From: Bog-473 sp963717455
GTDB taxonomy: Bacteria; Actinomycetota; Acidimicrobiia; Acidimicrobiales; RAAP-2
Direction: 5' to 3'
NCBI GenBank assembly: GCA_963717455.1
Contig: OY970336.1
Coordinates: 186,001-250,000, forward strand
Length of the DNA: 64,000 bases
A program made the translations under genes and the position numbers. The notes under the pieces are model-generated. The model saw only the letters and a list, made by a program, of their open reading frames with translations, was not told where the DNA came from and did no database searches. Below, piece by piece: positions 54,949 through 62,375 of the stretch (its first letter is position 1; every line of letters starts with the position of its first letter).

Positions 54949-56319
54949 TCAGACGATGAGGTCAAGTCTTCGATAGGCGCCGAGCAGCGCATCGGCACTG
55001 GGCCAGCCGCTCAGGATGCGCACGACGTGGCGTCGGCCCGAGCGCACGAGACGACCCGGGGCATGGAAAAGGCCCCAGCGCAAGGCCTTGGGTTGCGCCT
55101 TGACCCAGGACCCGTCGAGGCAGAGGAGCTGGAACCAGCGCACCAGGTCGGCCGCCATCATGACGCTCGCCATCCACGTGCGGTTCGCCTCGAGGTCAGA
55201 GAAGGGGAAGGCCAAGAGTCCCGAGTCCTTCAGGCGCTGAATGTGCAGTTCGACATGGGCGTGGGCGCGCATGGTCTGGTCGAGTTCGACCGGGTCGCCG
55301 TCCTGATCGCTGTAGTGGCCCCAGTAGCGGTACTCGAGTGAGGGGAACAGACTGTGCTGGGCACCGGGGTGCAGCGGCTCGCGGCGCACGATCAGGCGCG
55401 TTCCCTCCGGCCATTCGCTGAGGTCGACGAGCTCGGAGAGGTCGGCCACCGCTGCTCCTTCGCGGGGGCTCCCGTCTTGGTGCAGCGCTGGCTCCCATAT
55501 CTCGTCCAGGCCCACGGTGTCGAAGATCGCACTGTGGACCTGGGCATTTGAGCGGGCCACGACGAAGAAGCCGATGTTGCGGGCCCGACAGGCCCACACG
55601 AAGCCGTGCGTGCACCCGGCCGAGTCGGTGCGCACGACGAGAGGACGGGCGACGAGTGACTCGTCATCGCCGGCGTGATGCCCACGTGCGATCAGCGCGG
55701 GCAGCTGGGCCACGGCGTCGTCGAGGACCCTGACGTGGTCGGCCACCGTATTGGCCCCGGCGTTGCCGGGACGCAGGAGCCCCGAGAGTGCCTCGCCGCT
55801 GACATCGGCGAAACAGAACATCGGGTGGAAGCCCCATCCGCCCTTGTAGTGCGGGCCCGTGCCTTCCTTGGTCTCGGTGTGGATCTCGACGAGCGAGGCG
55901 TCGATGTCCAAGATGACCGGCACCGTCGCGTTCGTGGCGGCCGAGCGTCGCCAGACCTCGGCTCGCACCTCCGCGAACGCCTCGGCCAGCGCGTCTCTCA
56001 CGTCAGGAGAGATCTCGTGGAACGTGCGGAACATCGTCGAGTCCGACGGCGTCGAGCCGAAGAGGTCCTCTTGGGCGCGGAGGTGCTCAATGTCAGCACA
56101 GCTCTCGCCCCCACCGGCGAGCATCAGCATCGACTGGACGAGCACCTTGCCCCGGTCGTGCAGTGGCATGCGTTCGCCCCGAGGCGGGATCCGAGATGAG
56201 AGCGCATTTCCGAGTCCCAACCGGTCGGCAAATGCCCCAAGAGCGTGTAGCCCGACATGGCCCACCACCTGGTCACCGCCGGATGCCACAACCAGGCGAC
56301 GCGTGCTGTTACCGTGCAT
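54949..56319 (-). CDS. IS1380-family transposase
   Basis: 456 residues, full length. The DDE catalytic core shows D140 (LDIDASL) and D232 (RTDSAG); the final acidic residue is in the C-terminal ELHIQRLKDSG region. GGWGFHPMFCF and RYWGHYSDQ are family-typical. ATG 56319 has AAGGGC upstream; a TTG at 56361 would add 14 unsupported residues. No frameshift seen. Confidence 0.9.
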   Translation of the reverse strand: MHGNSTRRLVVASGGDQVVGHVGLHALGAFADRLGLGNALSSRIPPRGERMPLHDRGKVLVQSMLMLAGGGESCADIEHLRAQEDLFGSTPSDSTMFRTFHEISPDVRDALAEAFAEVRAEVWRRSAATNATVPVILDIDASLVEIHTETKEGTGPHYKGGWGFHPMFCFADVSGEALSGLLRPGNAGANTVADHVRVLDDAVAQLPALIARGHHAGDDESLVARPLVVRTDSAGCTHGFVWACRARNIGFFVVARSNAQVHSAIFDTVGLDEIWEPALHQDGSPREGAAVADLSELVDLSEWPEGTRLIVRREPLHPGAQHSLFPSLEYRYWGHYSDQDGDPVELDQTMRAHAHVELHIQRLKDSGLLAFPFSDLEANRTWMASVMMAADLVRWFQLLCLDGSWVKAQPKALRWGLFHAPGRLVRSGRRHVVRILSGWPSADALLGAYRRLDLIV

Positions 56320-56423
56320 TTCGTAAGTGCCCTTCTGGTTGGGGACTGGGTGTCTCGACAACCTCAGTTTCCCCTGACAGGAGGGCAGTTACGCGGATGC
56401 GCGCCGTTCAGTTCATGCTGCTC

Positions 56424-56438
56424 CGTGAATGATCGGAG
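56424..56438 (-). repeat. IS right terminal inverted repeat
   Basis: CGTGAATGATCGGAG, complement of the left end, followed by the second CTAG copy (56439-56442). Confidence 0.85.
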
Positions 56439-56555
56439 CTAGGGCGTGCAGATCCACCTTGGACTCGACGTGATGGACCCATCCCCTCGCCATGCTTTGA
56501 ATGTCGAGCGGTTGGCGCGGGCTCGAGCCGGCTCTCCCCCGACGGTGGCAATGGG

Positions 56556-57491
56556 TCAGCGGGTGGGCTCGGTGCCGATGATCGACGCGCGCTCCATCGT
56601 CCGGCGCTGCGGCCAGTAGTCGCTCGATGCGTAGTGCTGCACGGCGCGGTTGTCCCAGAACGCGATCGCGTCCTTCGACCAGGTGAAGCGGCACTGGTGC
56701 TCCGGGGCGTCGGCCTGGCGGCACAGGCGGTCCAAGAGCTCCAGGCTGGTCTCCCGGTCCAGCCCCTCGATGCGGCTGACGAACGGACGGTTCACGTAGA
56801 GGTGGCGCTTCCCCGTGGCCGGGTGCGTGCAGACCACCGGGTGACGGACCGGCGGGTACTGCTCCTGCGCCGCCCGCCGTCGCTCTGCCGTCATTGGGTG
56901 CCCGAAGGTCTGGGTGAAGTCGTGCAGGGCGTCGAGCCCGTCGATCTCCTCCTTCGTCGCCTCGTCCAGTGCGTCGTACGCCGCGTACATGTCGGAGAAG
57001 AGGGTGTCCCCACCGTGGTCTGGGACGTCGAGCGCATGCAGGATCGCGCCCATCGGCGGGATCTTCCGCCAAGTGACGTCGTGGTGCCACGAGTTCTCGT
57101 AGCCACTGACCTCCGCCGTCTTCTCGAAGCGCACCAGCTCCGGTTCTCCCGTGTTGGAGGCCAGGAAAGGATGGGTCTCAAGATCGCCGAACCGCCGCGC
57201 GAAGGCGACGTGCTGGTGCGGCGTCAACGGCTGGCCCCGGAAGAAGATGACCTTGTAGTCGTGGAGCGCCTGGCGCAGCTCCGCGACGACCTCGTCCGGC
57301 AGCTCCGAGCTGAGGTCGACGCCCGAGATCTCCGCCCCGACCGTCGAGCCGAGCTGGCGGGCGTCGAAGCTGTGCCACCGCAGTGCGGCCAACCGGTCAC
57401 GCTCGGCCGCCACGTGGGTGAAGGGGCCCACCGCCACCTCGTAGCCGGGGAGCCGGAGGGCCCGCGGCGAGGCGCCGGCGGTCGAGGTCAT
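56556..57491 (-). CDS. TauD/TfdA-family 2-oxoglutarate dioxygenase
   Basis: 311 residues. Iron ligands are H136-x-D138 (SWHHDVTW) and H286 (NRAVQHYAS); Arg297 (PQRRTMER) should bind 2-oxoglutarate. Relatives oxidise taurine, alkyl sulfates or aryloxyacids. ATG 57491 is exactly 6 bp after TACAGT on the same strand, so the transcript is probably leaderless. The -10 lies inside the palindrome at 57493-57507. Confidence 0.9.
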   Translation of the reverse strand: MTSTAGASPRALRLPGYEVAVGPFTHVAAERDRLAALRWHSFDARQLGSTVGAEISGVDLSSELPDEVVAELRQALHDYKVIFFRGQPLTPHQHVAFARRFGDLETHPFLASNTGEPELVRFEKTAEVSGYENSWHHDVTWRKIPPMGAILHALDVPDHGGDTLFSDMYAAYDALDEATKEEIDGLDALHDFTQTFGHPMTAERRRAAQEQYPPVRHPVVCTHPATGKRHLYVNRPFVSRIEGLDRETSLELLDRLCRQADAPEHQCRFTWSKDAIAFWDNRAVQHYASSDYWPQRRTMERASIIGTEPTR

Positions 57492-57492
57492 G

Positions 57493-57513
57493 TCGGTACT
57501 GTACCGAGGGTAC
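57493..57513. promoter_or_regulatory. Overlapping palindromes in a divergent promoter
   Basis: TCGGTACTGTACCGA (57493-57507) and GTACCGAGGGTAC (57501-57513) are both perfect (odd-centred) palindromes sharing a GTACC arm. The first contains the leftward -10 TACAGT of the dioxygenase gene (57498-57503). The rightward gene starts 27 bp beyond. A likely operator controlling one or both genes; no regulator gene is next to it. Confidence 0.55.
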
Positions 57514-57540
57514 GTCCTGGACAGAGGGGTCGGGGGTCAC

Positions 57541-58257
57541 ATGCGTCGAGTCGGTGGGTGCGCCCGGCGCGGCGCCGCGATCACCCTCCTGGCCGGGGCG
57601 CTCACGCCGGCCGCGGCGCTCCCCGCCGCCGGCTCGGAGCCGTCGGGCTCGTCGCGGGCGGACGCCCTGGCGGTCGTGGAGCGGGCCCTCCAGGTCTCGG
57701 ACGACGCCCTCTACCTCCCGGTCCAGCTGCACGGTCGCTGGACGTTGGCCAGCCCCGGCTCGTGGCTGCAGCGCACCATCAGCACCACCAGCTCGCCCTG
57801 GCGCTGGACGCCGGCCCGCTGCACCGTGTTCGACTCGTCGCTCGTCCCCGGCATGGAGGCCTTCATGCATGTGCAGATTGCTGCCACGTTCGCCGGGGCG
57901 GAGGCGGAGCGGCTGACGGCGACCTTCGACGCCAGGGCCACGCGTCTCGGTTCGACGGGAGCGTGCGTGCGGCCGCCCGGTGCCGTCATCGTTGGGCCCC
58001 CCGGCCCCATCCGGGACCGGACCCTGGTCACGAGCCTGTCCCTCTCCGGCACCACGGCCTCGGCGGGGGGCGTCGTGCACGTGACGGACTGGCAGGGCGG
58101 CGTGACCCACGCCCCGACTGCGCACGGCGGGCGCCTGGTCGGCTGGGCCGTGGTTCCGGGCGTGTTGGACACCACGTACCGGCTCGTCCGCGGTCGGGAC
58201 GGCGGCTGGCGGGTGGTCGCCCTCACGGCCCGCTTCGCCCCCGGGTCAAGGCCGTGA
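57541..58257 (+). CDS. Exported hypothetical protein
   Basis: 238 residues. Signal peptide (MRRVGGCARRGAAITLLAGA, cleavage likely after PAAA near residue 30), then a domain with two Cys (PARCTVFDS, TGACVRPP) and beta-rich repeats. No recognised family. ATG 57541. Divergent from the dioxygenase gene. Confidence 0.6.
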   Translation: MRRVGGCARRGAAITLLAGALTPAAALPAAGSEPSGSSRADALAVVERALQVSDDALYLPVQLHGRWTLASPGSWLQRTISTTSSPWRWTPARCTVFDSSLVPGMEAFMHVQIAATFAGAEAERLTATFDARATRLGSTGACVRPPGAVIVGPPGPIRDRTLVTSLSLSGTTASAGGVVHVTDWQGGVTHAPTAHGGRLVGWAVVPGVLDTTYRLVRGRDGGWRVVALTARFAPGSRP

Positions 58258-58390
58258 TCCAGAGGCCGGGTCGGCGGCGAATGAATGCCGGGTCGGCCCG
58301 AAGGCCAACTGGCGCACAAACCCGCGAAAGAGTCTCCCCATCCTGCCGACATGGGAGACTGATCCTCCTCAGACGAAAGGCGACATCTCC

Positions 58391-58750
58391 GTGGTCCGAC
58401 TGCCCGCATCCGGCCAGGCCGACGTGCGCGGGCGCTCGGGAGCGGCCTCCCGGACGGACCACCCCGTCGCCGACCCGCCCCAGAAGCGGGTGCGCCAGAA
58501 GATGTCCGACTCCGCCCTCCAGCGCGCCGTGCGCGCCGCGGTCGACGAGATCGCCGGCGTCGATGGCCGGCTCCGGGTCACCCAGACCATGGCGGCCCCT
58601 GGCTGGGGCGACGTCCTCTTCGTTGACGTCTATGCGAAGTCGCAGTGCGACGTCCTCGAGGACCTCGACCCCGCGATCCGCAAACTCGTCGCCGTGAGCG
58701 CGGACTGGCCCTTCGAGCGCGTCACCGTCCGCTGGCGCATCACCCGCTGA
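58391..58750 (+). CDS. Small hypothetical protein
   Basis: 119 residues. A disordered, basic N-terminal 38 residues, then a compact alpha/beta part (SALQRAVRAAVDEIAGVDGR, VLFVDVYAKSQCDVLEDLD, ERVTVRWRIT). GTG 58391; a later ATG (MSDSALQ, 58502) would give just the folded part. Convergent with the ABC permease gene (13 bp apart). Unrecognised. Confidence 0.55.
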   Translation: MVRLPASGQADVRGRSGAASRTDHPVADPPQKRVRQKMSDSALQRAVRAAVDEIAGVDGRLRVTQTMAAPGWGDVLFVDVYAKSQCDVLEDLDPAIRKLVAVSADWPFERVTVRWRITR

Positions 58751-58763
58751 CGAGCCAGAGGGC

Positions 58764-61286
58764 TTAGTCGGCGGCGATCGCCGCCAGCACGTCGAGCCTC
58801 GCGGCGCGCCGCGCCGGCCAGCTCGCCGCCAGCAAGCCGAGCAGGGCGGCCAGGATCAGGAAAATGACGAGGTTCTGCACCGGCACCACCCTGGAGGTGA
58901 AGCCCTGCGAGCGAAGCGACGACACCAGGGCGATGCCCAGTCCCGTCCCGACGATGATCCCGATGACGGCGCCGAAGACGGCCAGGATCACCGATTCGGA
59001 GCGGATCATGGCGCGGATCTGGCGCCGCTTCATGCCGACCGCGCGTAGGAGCCCGATCTCGTGGGTGCGTTCGAAGACCGACAGCATGAGCGTGTTCACG
59101 ATCCCGATGAGGGCGATCAGCACGGCCAGGGCCAGCAGCGCGTAGACCAGGCCGAGCAGCTTGTTGATCGCGTTCTTCTGTGTTGTCTCGAACTGGGCCC
59201 GCGACTGGACCTGCACGTTGGGATAGGCGGTCAGCGCGTGCTCGACCGCCGACTGCACCCCGGGGCTGCCGTCGGTCTTCAGGAGCACCGCGCCGGGCAG
59301 CGGGTTCTGGTAGTGGGCGAGGAAGAAGCCGTCGCCGACGAGGTACTTGCCGGCCAGTGCGTTCGGTTGGTAGATCCCCCCGATGCGCATCGTGGAACGA
59401 CCCGTCAGCGCGAACCGCACCGGGACGGTGTCGCCCACCGCGAGGTGGTCGTTGTTGGCCGTGGTGCTGTCGACGAGCAGGCCGCCGGCGGCCAGCGCCT
59501 GCGACGTCCCCGCGGTCATGTTGAGGATCACCGTCTCCTTCAGGTGCTCCGTCCCGACGGCCAGGAGGGGCACGAGGGAATCGCGAAACTCGAACTGGCC
59601 GCCGTAGACGGTCGAGGTGGCGGTGACCCCCGGGACGGCACCCGCCACGACCGGCACGGTGTTGCCGAACTCGCCGTTCCCGGTCGAGCTCGCCGGAGTG
59701 ATGATGAGGTCCGCGCTGATCGCGTTGTCGACGCTGCTCGTGGCCGAGCTCGACAGCGAGGCGCCGAACACGGCGATGGCCGACACGAGTGCGAGCCCCA
59801 CCATCAGCGCAGCCGCTGTCTGGGCGGTGCGCCGGGGGCTGCGCATGGAGTTCTCCCGGCCCAACCGGCCCGAGGTGCCGAGCAGGCGGGCCAGCGGGCG
59901 CCCGATGACGCTGGCCATCGGCCGCGCCACCGCGGGTGCCAGCATCGCGACGCCCACGAAGATCAGGACGGCACCGAGGCCGACCAGCTGGATGGCCGGC
60001 TTCGAGAGCCCGGCGGCCAGCAGCACGATCCCGATCGCGGTGATGACACCACCTTGGGTGAAGCGGCGCCGCATGGGCACCTCCTGCTCGGTCTGCTGCT
60101 CGGAGACCGCCGCCACCGGGGCGATGCGGACGGCGCGGCGGGCCGGGCTGATGGCGGCCACGAGCGTTACCCCGACGCCCACGATCAGGCAGACGACGAC
60201 GGTGCGCGCCTGGAAGACCAAGGAGCCCGACGGCAGCGTGAACCCGAAGGCGCTCAGCAGCTTCTCCAGCCCGAGGGCGGCCAGGACCCCCAGTCCGAGA
60301 CCGATCACCGACGCCACCAGTCCGACGATCACCGCCTCGCCGAGCACGGAGCGGAACACCTGGCGGCGGCTCGCCCCCACGATGCGCAGCAGGGCCAGCT
60401 CCCGCGTGCGCTGGCCCACCGTGATGGAGAACGTGTTCAGGATGGTGAAGCCGCCCACGAACAGCGCGATGAAGCCGAAGACCAGCAGTGCCGTGTCGAA
60501 GATGCCGAGGGCCTGGCCCACCGCGCTCGACTGCTCGTTGATGACGGTCTGGCCGGTCACCACCTCGACGCCGCGGGGCAGGACGCGGTCGATGGCGCGC
60601 TGGACCGACGCCTTGTCGGTGCCGGGTCCGGTGATGATGTTGATGTTGTCGAACTGGCCCACGTGACCCAGGAGCGCCTGCGCGGTCGGCACGTCGAAGG
60701 CGGCCAGCGTGGCCCCGAGCAGGTTGTCCGCCGTCCCGAAGCGCATGAGGCCGCTGATGGTGAAGGTGCGGGTCGGGCCCCGCAGGAGGATGCGCACCTT
60801 CTGGCCCACCGTGAAGTGGTGCTTCTGGGCCGTGCCGAGGTCCATGGCCACCTCGTTCGGCCCCGTCGGTGCCTTGCCCTGCGTGATGTGGAGGGCGGAG
60901 ATCTGCGGGTTGGGATCGAACTCGACCCCGAGGGTGGGTGCCCCACCGGTCGTGACGGCCTTGCCGTCGGGGAGGACGTACTGCGCGTAACCGGTCACCG
61001 AGCCATTGGCGGCCTCCACGCCCGGCACGGCCTGCACCGTGGCGAGGAGCGACTCGGGGACGGGATTGCGCGTGGCGGTGCCGCCGCTGCCGAACTGGGC
61101 CACGCCGCGCACCTGGAAGTCGATGTTCTGGTAGATGTTCCCGAACAAGTTGTCGAACGTGTTGTGCAGCGTGTCGGTCAGCACGAACGTCCCCGCAATG
61201 AACGTCACCCCGAGCACGATGGCCAGGCCGGTGAGCACCAGCCGGAGCTTGTGGGCCAGCAGCCCCTTGATGGTGACCCGCCACAT
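58764..61286 (-). CDS. MacB/FtsX-type ABC exporter permease
   Basis: 840 residues. N-terminal span (LRLVLTGLAIVLGVTFIAG), extracellular domain, central spans, second extracellular domain and three C-terminal spans, the two-module FtsX layout of large actinobacterial permeases. ATG 61286 is one base after the ATPase stop (TGAcATG), so they are co-translated. Probably exports lipids, peptides or drugs, or transduces signals to the envelope. Confidence 0.9.
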   Translation of the reverse strand: MWRVTIKGLLAHKLRLVLTGLAIVLGVTFIAGTFVLTDTLHNTFDNLFGNIYQNIDFQVRGVAQFGSGGTATRNPVPESLLATVQAVPGVEAANGSVTGYAQYVLPDGKAVTTGGAPTLGVEFDPNPQISALHITQGKAPTGPNEVAMDLGTAQKHHFTVGQKVRILLRGPTRTFTISGLMRFGTADNLLGATLAAFDVPTAQALLGHVGQFDNINIITGPGTDKASVQRAIDRVLPRGVEVVTGQTVINEQSSAVGQALGIFDTALLVFGFIALFVGGFTILNTFSITVGQRTRELALLRIVGASRRQVFRSVLGEAVIVGLVASVIGLGLGVLAALGLEKLLSAFGFTLPSGSLVFQARTVVVCLIVGVGVTLVAAISPARRAVRIAPVAAVSEQQTEQEVPMRRRFTQGGVITAIGIVLLAAGLSKPAIQLVGLGAVLIFVGVAMLAPAVARPMASVIGRPLARLLGTSGRLGRENSMRSPRRTAQTAAALMVGLALVSAIAVFGASLSSSATSSVDNAISADLIITPASSTGNGEFGNTVPVVAGAVPGVTATSTVYGGQFEFRDSLVPLLAVGTEHLKETVILNMTAGTSQALAAGGLLVDSTTANNDHLAVGDTVPVRFALTGRSTMRIGGIYQPNALAGKYLVGDGFFLAHYQNPLPGAVLLKTDGSPGVQSAVEHALTAYPNVQVQSRAQFETTQKNAINKLLGLVYALLALAVLIALIGIVNTLMLSVFERTHEIGLLRAVGMKRRQIRAMIRSESVILAVFGAVIGIIVGTGLGIALVSSLRSQGFTSRVVPVQNLVIFLILAALLGLLAASWPARRAARLDVLAAIAAD

Positions 61287-61287
61287 G

Positions 61288-62055
61288 TCAGGCGGCCCCC
61301 ATCGTGCGGATGCGCTCCAGCACCGAGTCCGGAGTCGGATCGGCGAGCTCGTCGACGACCTGCCCGTCGGCCAGGAAGACGACCCGGTCGGCGTAGGACG
61401 CCCCACGCGGGTCGTGGGTCACCATCACGATGGACTGGCCGAACTCGGTGACCGACCGCCGCAGGAACGACAGCATCTCGGCCGAGGAGTTCGAGTCGAG
61501 GTTGCCCGTGGGCTCGTCGGCGAAGATGAGGTCAGGCCGGTTGATCAGGGCCCGTGCGCAGGCGCAGCGCTGCTGCTGGCCCCCCGACAGCTCGGTGGGC
61601 CGGTGCGACAGGCGGTCCGCGATGCCGAGTTGGGCCACCAGGTAGTCGAACCACTCCTGGTCGACCTTCCTCCCCGCCAGGTCCGCGGGCAGGGTGATGT
61701 TCTCGCCGGCCGTCAGCGTGGGCACCAGGTTGAAGGATTGGAACACGAAGCCGATGCGGTCGCGCCGCAGCTGGGTGAGGCCCTTGTCGTCCAGGCGCCC
61801 GATGTCGAGGTCGCCGACGAAGGCCTGGCCCGACGTCGGCCGGTCGAGCCCCGCCATGCAGTGCATCAACGTCGACTTGCCCGACCCCGACGGGCCCATG
61901 ACGGCGGTGAAGCGGCCGCTCTCGAAGGTGACGTCGATGCCGGCCAGGGCGTGGACGGTCGCCTGCCCGGTGCCGTAGGTCTTGCGCAGGTCGACGGCGT
62001 GCGCGGCCGGCGAGTCGGAGCGCCGCGCTGGCGGGACTTGGTCGGTGAGCACCAC
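61288..62055 (-). CDS. MacB/LolD-like ABC transporter ATPase
   Basis: 255 residues. Walker A GPSGSGKS, Q-loop FVFQSFNL, signature LSGGQQQR, Walker B LIFADEP, H-loop VTHD. GTG 62055 (GTG 62052 also possible) follows GAGGCACC. Forms an exporter with the coupled permease gene. Longer upstream readings have no start support. Confidence 0.9.
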   Translation of the reverse strand: MVLTDQVPPARRSDSPAAHAVDLRKTYGTGQATVHALAGIDVTFESGRFTAVMGPSGSGKSTLMHCMAGLDRPTSGQAFVGDLDIGRLDDKGLTQLRRDRIGFVFQSFNLVPTLTAGENITLPADLAGRKVDQEWFDYLVAQLGIADRLSHRPTELSGGQQQRCACARALINRPDLIFADEPTGNLDSNSSAEMLSFLRRSVTEFGQSIVMVTHDPRGASYADRVVFLADGQVVDELADPTPDSVLERIRTMGAA

Positions 62056-62375
62056 GGTGCCTCGTTTCGTCGTCGGGGGGAGGAGGGAGTCAAGAGGCGC
62101 CGCTCCCAGCGTGTCCCCGCTCCACGGCGACGTTACAGGGCGCGCGGACCGTTTCCTCTGTCCCTCGGGACAACGGCGGTGTCCCGCCCAGGGATTGCAA
62201 CCCTTGGCGCCCGACCGCTCGACCACTACTGTCAGCCCCGCACGAGCAGCACAGCTATTGCCAGATCGGCACGTGAGCGACCCGGGGGGGCCAGTTCGCC
62301 ATGGGGAACGGGGCATGAGAAGGGCATGAGCCGCTGAGGGCCTCCCTGCGGCTGCCCGGGCGCAGCGCGACGGCG
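62056..62375. other. Divergent intergenic region, ABC exporter / Liv permease
   Basis: 320 bp. No clear promoter pair or gene. ATG 62326 opens only a three-codon frame before TGA and is unlikely to be used. Confidence 0.35.

Larger units (their letters stand above)
54751..56438 (-). mobile_element. IS1380-family insertion sequence, complete (1688 bp)
   Basis: Bounded by perfect 15-bp terminal inverted repeats CTCCGATCATTCACG (54751-54765) and its complement (56424-56438), with weaker similarity further in. CTAG flanks both ends (54747-54750 and 56439-56442), a 4-bp target duplication. It carries one transposase gene. Size, single DDE transposase and 4-bp duplication agree with the IS1380 family. 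Intact ends, duplication and transposase suggest a recent, possibly active insertion. Confidence 0.85.

Noticed and set aside
59061..61451. 796-codon open frame antisense to the FtsX permease
   Set aside because: GC-rich shadow; Asp/His/Arg-rich translation without domains, while the opposite strand is a clear permease.
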